A stretch of 9,897 bases of DNA from Flavobacteriales bacterium CG18_big_fil_WC_8_21_14_2_50_32_9 (GTDB taxonomy: Bacteria; Bacteroidota; Bacteroidia; Flavobacteriales_E; Vicingaceae): assembly GCA_002770955.1 (NCBI GenBank), contig PCUH01000133.1:1-9897 (forward strand). The letters are read 5' to 3'. The stretch's first letter is position 1, and every line of letters begins with the position of its first letter. Positions 3,924 to 9,897 of the stretch are shown in pieces. The translations under genes and the position numbers were made by a program. The notes beneath the pieces are model-generated. The model saw only the letters and a program-made list of their open reading frames with translations, searched no databases and was not told where the DNA came from.

Positions 3924-6031
3924 TAATCTAACACTTTAAACTCGGTCCTTCTGTTGTTTTGGTGGCAAGGACAATCATCATTTCTCGTTTCTCCACATTC
4001 ACTGTATTTACTGCAATCATCCAATGGAACTGTTTCTCCTTTACCAGCAGCTACAAAACGAGCTTTTTTAATTCCTTTACCAATTAAATAATCAACCACC
4101 GATTGAGCTCTTTTCTGAGAAAGATTTTTATTGTAAGCATCATTTCCTCTAGTATCGGTATGACTTGAAATTTCTACTCGTATGGTTGGATTTTCATTTA
4201 GTATAACAACTAACCTATCCAATTCAATTTTTGATTCAGGTCGTAAGGTAGCTTTGTCAAAATCATATAAAATATTATTTAATTTAAAAGATCTTCCTGC
4301 ATCTAATTGTTTAACATCTTTGGGTTTGTTGATGTTTTCTGTAAACAATGTATCAATGGATTTGTTTTCTTTTTTCAATGCTTCTGCCAATGCTTCTTGC
4401 AATCCTTTATTGTTTGTTGCTATTAATGAAGAATCGCTATAAATTCTAAAATCTTTATAAATTTCAATGTATTCAATAATTTCATTTAATCGTATAGAAT
4501 CTCTAACAATTTCTCCGCTTTCTAGTTCTACTTCTATTTCATAAATGCCTGGCGAAAGTGCCATAACATATTTTCCTGTTTCGATATTGGATTTAAAGCT
4601 CCCTTCTAGTTCTCCATCTATTTGTTTATAAAGGTGCATCATCGACCCTGTTGGAACGTCATTAAAATAAACTTTACCTTTCAACAAAGCTAAAACAGGT
4701 TTTTCAATTTTTCCTGTAATGATTTTAAAAATATCTTGCTCTCCAATACTTTCAGTTCCTCCTCCAGAATAGTAACCTGTTTTACCATCAGCAGCCAATA
4801 CAAAATAGCGATTATCTTCAACCGTATTAATGGGGTAGCCTAAATTCTCTGGCTGAGTAAAAATGCCAAATTCATCAACAACAGTTGAAAAAATGTCATA
4901 TCCACCTATACTTGTGTGTCCTTCAGAACTAAAAAACAAGGTTTTTCCGTCAGGATGAATAAAAGGAGCATCATCATTGTATATGGTGTTTATGGTTGTT
5001 CCTAAATTAATAACCTTTCCCCATGAACCATCAGGAAATAATTCTGCTTTATAAAGGTCTCTTCCTCCAAACCCTCCTTCTCTATCACTAGAAAAATAAA
5101 GTATTTTTCCATTAGCAGATAAACTAGCACTTCCCTCCCAACTGTTTTTTTTGTTAACATCTCCTTTCAATGGAGCTGGTTTTGACCAATTTTTTCCTTC
5201 CAGTTGGCTCACATAAATATCGCCCATATTGTTGTTTTCACTTTTGTAGATAAACAAAGTTTGTCCATCCACAGAAAGTCCAATTGCAGCATCGTGTCCT
5301 TTTGTATTGATATTATCACCTATGCTTACAGGTTCTGACCAATCTCCTCTTTCTTTGTAAGAAATATAAACATCTTCAAAATAAGGTTCTGAACTCATGG
5401 ATTGAGGTATTTCTTCAGCTCCTTTACTTTTAATACCTCTGTAGGTAAAAATCATTACCGATTCATCGGCTGAAATAACAGGAACATATTCGGAATATTG
5501 AGAATTAATAGGATATTTAACATTTTCAACAATATTGGATTTGATGGTATCGGCTAAAATTTCTTTAGCATTTCGAGCGTTAACCATCATTTGATTAGCC
5601 AATCGAACTTGATCAGCTTCATCCGATTGAGCAGCATTGATATACATACTAAAAAAATCAATGGCTTTATCAAACTCATAATTTACGGCATAGGCTTTAC
5701 CTAAATAAAAATTAACTAAATTATATTCTGGATTGGTAATTTTAACTTGCTCAATAATTTCAATGGCTCTGTCTTTTTGGTTGGGGTCATAAGTTAAACA
5801 AATCCCCATCATCAACTTATAATAAACATCACTTGGCTTATAATTATATAACTGTGTAAATTTGTCGAGTGCATCTAAAAACTTATTTTCCTCAAATTCT
5901 TGCTCAGCAATTTCGAGTAGTTGTTTGGCGTCTTTTTTGGATAGCGTTTCGTTTTCTTGTGCTTGTGCATTAAAACTAAAAGTTAATAACAACAATATGG
6001 TTAATAATTGTAATCTTGCTTTTGATTTCAT
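3923..6031 (-). CDS. OmpA-family envelope protein with TPR, PD40 propeller and regulatory-like domain (PorE-like)
   Basis: This is a secreted protein expected at the periplasmic face of the outer membrane, bound to peptidoglycan. In order it has: a signal peptide (1-25, with AQA/QE cleavage around 25 and no lipobox Cys); TPR-like helices (about 33-160); a PD40/WD40-like β-propeller (about 175-440), seen from five blade ends such as YFSSDREGGFGGRDLY (312-327), FFSSEGHTSIGGYDIF (366-381) and YYSGGGTESIGEQDIF (420-435); a carboxypeptidase-regulatory-like β domain (about 447-530); and an OmpA C-terminal domain (583-702). The peptidoglycan-binding Asp626 (SHTDTRG) and Arg641 (KRAQSV) are present. 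This domain order is that of PorE of the type IX secretion system, but PorE is a lipoprotein and flavobacteria carry several such paralogues, so the role is not assigned. A loop near the end (673-689) has four Cys. A TAnnTTTG promoter lies upstream; the gene diverges from tamL. Confidence 0.9.
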   Translation of the reverse strand: MKSKARLQLLTILLLLTFSFNAQAQENETLSKKDAKQLLEIAEQEFEENKFLDALDKFTQLYNYKPSDVYYKLMMGICLTYDPNQKDRAIEIIEQVKITNPEYNLVNFYLGKAYAVNYEFDKAIDFFSMYINAAQSDEADQVRLANQMMVNARNAKEILADTIKSNIVENVKYPINSQYSEYVPVISADESVMIFTYRGIKSKGAEEIPQSMSSEPYFEDVYISYKERGDWSEPVSIGDNINTKGHDAAIGLSVDGQTLFIYKSENNNMGDIYVSQLEGKNWSKPAPLKGDVNKKNSWEGSASLSANGKILYFSSDREGGFGGRDLYKAELFPDGSWGKVINLGTTINTIYNDDAPFIHPDGKTLFFSSEGHTSIGGYDIFSTVVDEFGIFTQPENLGYPINTVEDNRYFVLAADGKTGYYSGGGTESIGEQDIFKIITGKIEKPVLALLKGKVYFNDVPTGSMMHLYKQIDGELEGSFKSNIETGKYVMALSPGIYEIEVELESGEIVRDSIRLNEIIEYIEIYKDFRIYSDSSLIATNNKGLQEALAEALKKENKSIDTLFTENINKPKDVKQLDAGRSFKLNNILYDFDKATLRPESKIELDRLVVILNENPTIRVEISSHTDTRGNDAYNKNLSQKRAQSVVDYLIGKGIKKARFVAAGKGETVPLDDCSKYSECGETRNDDCPCHQNNRRTEFKVLD

Positions 6032-6072
6032 CAGTTTATAAATTGTTTATTTGTGGTTAAATTAATAAAATG

Positions 6073-6107
6073 CAAACATAAGCAATTCAAACAGATAGTA
6101 AAACAAA
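6073..6107 (-). promoter_or_regulatory. Promoter of the OmpA-type gene
   Basis: On the minus strand TATGTTTG (6080-6073) is a perfect TAnnTTTG -7 box. TTTG (6107-6104) lies 23 bases upstream, at the long limit of accepted spacing. Transcription would start near 6066, giving a 5' untranslated region of about 35 bases. It lies in the 83-base divergent gap shared with tamL; no equally good box was found there on the plus strand. Confidence 0.6.
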
Positions 6108-6114
6108 TTTTATT

Positions 6115-8433
6115 TTGAGTTTTAATAATAAAATACAATACTTCATCAAAGCCTTGTTAACAAGCTGTTTTGTAGCTTTTATATTTGCCTGTAACCCCAC
6201 TAAACATTTAAAACCTGATGAATTGTTTTTGCAGAACTCAACTATAAAAATTGATACTCGAAAAGTGGATAAAGATGAGTTAAAAAGCTATTTAAAGCAA
6301 AAACCTAATCGGAAAATTTTGGGTGTTTTTAGATACCACTTGGGTGTTTTTAACGCTTTCAATAAAAAGGGAGTGTCAGATTTCAGACAAATAGGTGAAG
6401 CTCCTGTTGTTTATGATTCTTTAGTTACTGCTAAATCGGCAACACAATTGGGATTATACCTGAAAAGCAAGAGTTATTTCGATAACAACGTAACTTACAC
6501 TACTAAAATTCATAAAAACAAAGTGAAAGTTAAATATACTATTAAAACTGGTGAACCTTATATTGTTAAATGGATAGATTATAAAATTGAAGACCCCGCT
6601 CTTCGTCCAATTGTTGTAATGAAGCACTACCGTTCTTTCATCAAAAAAAACAAACCGTTGGATATGGATGTATTGGAAAATGAAAGACAACGAATTAGAG
6701 ATGTGTTACGTGATGAAGGTTATTTTTATTTCACCAAAGATTACGTGAAATTTAAAATAGATACCACTATTGGCAACAAAGAAGTAAATGTTTATGTTCA
6801 AATAGAAAACAAAAATAAAAATAATGATTCCATAACCAATGACTTATTGCATCGAAAATCTAAAGTTTCTGAAGTAAATGTTTATTTAAGCCATGATTTT
6901 ATCAATAAAAACATCTATAATTTTGACACCACTTCATATAATGGATTAATAATAGCTCATGATTATAAGTTAATTTATAAACCAAAAATAATCAACCATG
7001 CTGTAAATATAAAACCAAATGAATTCTATTCGTTGGAAGACCAACAAGCTACCTATAAACATTTTTCTGAATTAGGTCTTTTTAGAACGGTTAACATTCA
7101 ATATGACAAACAAAATGTATCTAGTTCCAGCGACTCCATACAACCACCAATTTTAATCACAAACATATTTCTAACGCCTCAAAAAATTAAATCATCATCT
7201 ATTGAAGCAACAGGAACAAACAGTGGTGGAAATCTAGGTATAAAAGGGGGTGTTGTTTATTTACATAAAAATTTATTTCACAGTGGAGAAAGGCTAACAG
7301 TTAGATTAAATGGTGGTTTAGAGGTGCAACAATTAATTAATCAGCCCCAAAAAGAGCAACTTATTTTTGGAGTTTTCAACACATTTGAATTTGGACCTGA
7401 AGTAAATCTAGAAATTCCTAGATTCCTGCTACCGATAAGTTTTGAAAAGTTTTCTAAAAACTTAAACCCGAAAACATCTTTTAATTACATTTTAAACTAT
7501 CAAAACAGACCTGAATATGAAAGAAACTTAACACAATTTTCATTTGGTTATTTTTGGAATGCGAAGAATAAGTATAAAAAACATTTTCTAAATCCTTTTA
7601 CGATTAGTTTAATTAAAATTCATCTTACAGAACAATTTAAAACACGTATTGAGCAAGAAAACAATCCTTTTATTATAAGTAGTTTTACCGATCATCTTAT
7701 TAGTGCATCTAACTACACCTACGTTTATAACAATCAAACATCAAATAAAACCAGGGATTTTAAGTTTTTTCGATTTAGTACTGAATTTGCAGGAAACACT
7801 TTGTGGTTAAGCGATGTGATGCTCAACACCCCAAAAAATGAAAAAGGTGGATTTGAATATTTTCATATACAATACGCACAATACATGAAATTTGATTTTG
7901 ATTATCGCTACTACAACCAAGCACCATTTTCTGCCTTGGTAAGTAGAATTGCTTTTGGTATTGGACGACCTTATGGAAACTTGAATGTGTTGCCTTTTGA
8001 AAAAAGTTACTTTGGAGGTGGAGCAAACGGAATTAGAGCATGGCAAGCAAGAACACTAGGACCAGGTTCCTTACCAGATTCCTTAATTTCAACACAATTT
8101 GTAAACCAAATTGGTGAAATAAAAATTGAAGGTAATTTAGAATATCGTTTTGATATTACTAAACTTTTTAAAGGGGCTGTTTTTGTTGATGCTGGAAACA
8201 TTTGGATTACTAGACCCGATGAACAGCGACCTAATGCAGAAATTAGATTGGATAAATTTTGGCAAGATGTTGCTGTTGGAACAGGTATTGGATTACGATT
8301 AGATTTTGGCTTTTTTCTTTTCCGATTTGACTTAGCAGCCAAACTTAAAGACCCTGCTTCATTAAATCCTAACGAATTTAACTTGCAATGGAAAACACCA
8401 AACCTTAATTTAGGAATTGGTTATCCATTCTAA
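6115..8433 (+). CDS. tamL: Outer-membrane assembly lipoprotein, Omp85 family (TamL)
   Basis: This is a lipidated member of the BamA/TamA (Omp85) family which, in Bacteroidota, pairs with TamB in outer-membrane biogenesis. It has 772 residues. The signal peptide ends with Cys26 (IFAC) and is followed by NPTKHLKPDE, typical of TamL. POTRA-type domains span about 30-345. The 16-strand barrel (about 355-772) shows PFEKSYFGGGANGIRAW with Arg641 in the loop-6 motif (IRAW in place of the classical VRGF/Y), ARTLGPGS right after it, FVDAGNIW (690-697), and a final strand ending in aromatic Phe772. The start is a TTG codon at 6115: the frame is closed by TAA at 6079-6081, no in-frame ATG lies between, and later Met codons would lose the signal peptide. 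tamB is not in the window. Confidence 0.92.
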   Translation: MSFNNKIQYFIKALLTSCFVAFIFACNPTKHLKPDELFLQNSTIKIDTRKVDKDELKSYLKQKPNRKILGVFRYHLGVFNAFNKKGVSDFRQIGEAPVVYDSLVTAKSATQLGLYLKSKSYFDNNVTYTTKIHKNKVKVKYTIKTGEPYIVKWIDYKIEDPALRPIVVMKHYRSFIKKNKPLDMDVLENERQRIRDVLRDEGYFYFTKDYVKFKIDTTIGNKEVNVYVQIENKNKNNDSITNDLLHRKSKVSEVNVYLSHDFINKNIYNFDTTSYNGLIIAHDYKLIYKPKIINHAVNIKPNEFYSLEDQQATYKHFSELGLFRTVNIQYDKQNVSSSSDSIQPPILITNIFLTPQKIKSSSIEATGTNSGGNLGIKGGVVYLHKNLFHSGERLTVRLNGGLEVQQLINQPQKEQLIFGVFNTFEFGPEVNLEIPRFLLPISFEKFSKNLNPKTSFNYILNYQNRPEYERNLTQFSFGYFWNAKNKYKKHFLNPFTISLIKIHLTEQFKTRIEQENNPFIISSFTDHLISASNYTYVYNNQTSNKTRDFKFFRFSTEFAGNTLWLSDVMLNTPKNEKGGFEYFHIQYAQYMKFDFDYRYYNQAPFSALVSRIAFGIGRPYGNLNVLPFEKSYFGGGANGIRAWQARTLGPGSLPDSLISTQFVNQIGEIKIEGNLEYRFDITKLFKGAVFVDAGNIWITRPDEQRPNAEIRLDKFWQDVAVGTGIGLRLDFGFFLFRFDLAAKLKDPASLNPNEFNLQWKTPNLNLGIGYPF

Positions 8434-8482
8434 AACAACAAGGAACTTTAATTTACAATTAGTATTTATGCCATCATTTTTT

Positions 8483-8490
8483 TACCTTTG
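8483..8490 (+). promoter_or_regulatory. Putative -7 box TACCTTTG before the 384-residue lipoprotein gene
   Basis: This is a perfect TAnnTTTG match, 17 bases before the ATG, which would give a leader of about 11 bases. No convincing TTG -33 element lies 17-23 bases upstream. It suggests the gene can be transcribed separately from tamL despite the 74-base gap. Confidence 0.5.
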
Positions 8491-8507
8491 AAAATAAAAA
8501 CTTAACC

Positions 8508-9662
8508 ATGAAAAAATATATAACTGTCTTTATTCTTATAGCATCAATTATTGCTTGTAAATCTTCTTCTAAAAAACTTGAAAAAGGAGATTATGATTCT
8601 GCTATGAATATTTCTGCAAAAAAAATCATGAAAGACCCTGGTAAATTTGAAGAAGTAGATGTTTTTAATGATGCCTATCGATTGGCAAACGCTAAGGACA
8701 TTACTGAAATTAACCAGTTAAAACAAATTGGAGACCCAGCTAATTGGAGTAAAATTTTCTTTTTATATTCAAACTTAATAAGAAGACAAGAGTTAGCTGC
8801 AAAATTACCACCTGTTGGAATTAATTATGACAAAACTGACTATTCTAAAGACATTGAAAACGCAAGAAATCAAGCTACTGTTTATGCTTTTGAAAAAGGG
8901 AATGAACTCTTATTAACCAACAATCGATTTGATGCCCGTAAAGCCTTCAATCTTTTTATAGAAGCGAAAAATTTTACGCCAAATTATCCATTAGTTGATG
9001 AAAAAATAGCTGAAGCTAAATACTTCGGCACTACCAATGTTTTTTTCAGAATAGAAAATAATGCCAACATTGTTGCCCCTCAAACTATGATGGACAATGT
9101 GCAAAGTATCAATATAGATGATTTAGATGCCAATTGGCTAAACTACGATAGCTACATTGACACCACGTTGCTATATCACTACTCTATCATTTTAAATATG
9201 GAGTTAATAGCTGTTTCTCCTGAAGAATTAAAAGAAACTGTTTCTAGTGAAAGTAAAGAAATTCCTGATGGTTTTGATTATGTGTTGGATGCCAACGGAA
9301 ATGTTAAAAAAGACAGTTTAGGAAACGATATTAAAATAACCAAATACAAAACAATTAGTTGTACGGTGAAAAGATACCAACAAAGAAAAGCAGCTAAAAT
9401 AGCAGGAACTTTAAATTACTATGATAATCTATCATCCAATTTAATAAAAACAGACCCTATTGTTTCAGAAGCATTTTTTGAAAATTTTTATGGTCTTGCT
9501 TTTGGCGATTTGGCAGCTCTATCGCCAGAGACCCAAAAACAATTAAATGCAAACCGACCAATGCCCTTCCCTCCTTCCGAAGCATTAATCATTCAGGCAG
9601 GAGAAGTTTTAAAAGCAATGACTAAAGATATTATTGTGAAAAACAAAGGAGTTATTAAGTAG
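8508..9662 (+). CDS. Predicted lipoprotein with TPR-like helices, function unknown
   Basis: A lipoprotein signal peptide (MKKYITVFILIASIIAC, Cys17) is followed by KSSSKKLEKGDYDSAMN, the start of a helical-repeat region. TPR-like helix pairs are visible at about 23-75 and again at about 127-171 (FEKGNELLLTNNRFDARKAF, then a Pro-rich turn and a further helix). The later part (about 175-380) looks mixed α/β, with an acidic segment and a Gly/Asn turn DANGNVKKDSLGND near residue 260. No enzyme motif is seen. It has 384 residues and one ATG start with no Shine-Dalgarno site. It follows tamL in the same direction and so may act in the envelope, but nothing in the sequence proves a link. I recognise it only as a type of Bacteroidota envelope lipoprotein without a named function. 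Confidence 0.88.
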   Translation: MKKYITVFILIASIIACKSSSKKLEKGDYDSAMNISAKKIMKDPGKFEEVDVFNDAYRLANAKDITEINQLKQIGDPANWSKIFFLYSNLIRRQELAAKLPPVGINYDKTDYSKDIENARNQATVYAFEKGNELLLTNNRFDARKAFNLFIEAKNFTPNYPLVDEKIAEAKYFGTTNVFFRIENNANIVAPQTMMDNVQSINIDDLDANWLNYDSYIDTTLLYHYSIILNMELIAVSPEELKETVSSESKEIPDGFDYVLDANGNVKKDSLGNDIKITKYKTISCTVKRYQQRKAAKIAGTLNYYDNLSSNLIKTDPIVSEAFFENFYGLAFGDLAALSPETQKQLNANRPMPFPPSEALIIQAGEVLKAMTKDIIVKNKGVIK

Positions 9663-9734
9663 AGATTTTGGGCTAAGCTTTAGTTATAACAGTAAACAAG
9701 AAATCATTTTTCACTTCATTATTTAATGAAAACT

Positions 9735-9776
9735 GTCACTTCGAGTAGCCCGAAGTATGAGGGCGTATCGAGAAGT
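9735..9776 (-). repeat. Repeat B, copy 2
   Basis: On the minus strand it reads ACTTCTCGATACGC, a variable centre, then CTACTCGAAGTGAC, matching copy 1 (386-425) at both edges. It can fold: ACTTC (9738-9742) with GAAGT (9772-9776), and GCCC (9748-9751) with GGGC (9761-9764). The centre differs from copy 1. Nine T follow at 9782-9790, so the plus-strand transcript of the upstream lipoprotein gene might terminate here, although a 5-base gap separates stem and T-run. Confidence 0.7.
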
Positions 9777-9830
9777 TGATGTTTTTTTTTGTTCTCGATA
9801 CAGTTTAATTCCGTTAGCACTCCATTAAAC
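9765..9830. repeat. Inverted partial copy of repeat B and flanking inverted repeat
   Basis: GTATCGAGAA (9765-9774) is inverted as TTCTCGATAC (9792-9801), separated by a T-rich spacer, so a truncated second repeat B edge faces the first. Just after it GTTTAAT (9803-9809) pairs with ATTAAAC (9824-9830). The rest of the window (9831-9897) is AT-rich and shows no gene or other element. Confidence 0.5.
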
Positions 9831-9897
9831 CTACTACCATTGACGTATTTTTTAAAATGTTGTTTATCATATATTTATAAACTATTTTCACTACTAA

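Noticed and set aside
8007..8342. Minus-strand 111-codon open frame inside tamL
   Set aside because: It overlaps the conserved barrel-coding region of tamL in full; the composition is that of a shadow frame.
3923..9662. A new defence or secretion system in the envelope block
   Set aside because: The genes belong to known envelope families (OmpA/PD40, TamL) or are a lone lipoprotein; no nuclease, toxin, polymerase or other effector is present to support a system.
9726..9779. Short plus-strand frame (about 17 residues) over repeat B
   Set aside because: It coincides with the palindromic repeat and has no leader-peptide or gene context.
9735..9790. Intrinsic terminator after the lipoprotein gene
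   Set aside because: A stem followed by nine T exists, but the T-run starts 5 bases after a mismatched stem and the hairpin belongs to repeat B; kept only as a possibility in the repeat entry.

Overview
The window looks like chromosomal DNA from a Bacteroidota bacterium, probably of the Flavobacteriia type. The evidence is the AT-rich sequence, the lack of Shine-Dalgarno sites before most genes, promoter -7 boxes of the form TAnnTTTG, a PD40/OmpA outer-membrane protein with PorE-like domain order, a lipidated Omp85 protein of the TamL type, and many short palindromic and heptanucleotide repeats between genes. No mobile element, phage, CRISPR array, tRNA or rRNA was seen.

Left part (1-2912, minus strand): the first three genes of a histidine operon, hisG-hisD-hisC, with hisC cut by the window edge. 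Ahead of hisG is a complete transcription-attenuation region. It has a TAnnTTTG promoter, an 18-residue leader peptide with five His codons (four consecutive), and a U-tailed terminator hairpin. An antiterminator segment lies in the last leader codons and is complementary to the 5' arm of the terminator. The operon also carries four copies of one palindromic repeat ('repeat A'). Two lie inside coding sequence in frame (hisC and hisD), one overlaps the hisG stop codon, and one places an AGGAGG sequence 8 bases before the hisC start. The hisD-hisC gap is a mosaic of repeat A, heptanucleotide tandem repeats and a second repeat family ('repeat B').

Middle (2933-6031, minus strand): a 39-residue lipoprotein not previously called here, a SpoU/TrmH-type RNA 2'-O-methyltransferase, an intergenic third repeat ('repeat C') with a 7-base tandem repeat, and a 702-residue envelope protein (TPR, PD40 propeller, carboxypeptidase-regulatory-like domain, OmpA peptidoglycan-binding domain).

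Right part (6115-9662, plus strand): diverging from the OmpA-type gene is tamL, which starts at a TTG codon. A 384-residue lipoprotein of unknown function follows, with its own TAnnTTTG box. The end of the window is intergenic and carries a second copy of repeat B.

The left block makes histidine and senses His-tRNA charging through the leader peptide. The middle and right blocks are mostly cell-envelope functions: outer-membrane assembly, peptidoglycan anchoring and lipoproteins. No stretch longer than 300 bases lacks a gene. The most noteworthy features are the histidine attenuator and the invasion of the his operon by in-frame palindromic repeats.
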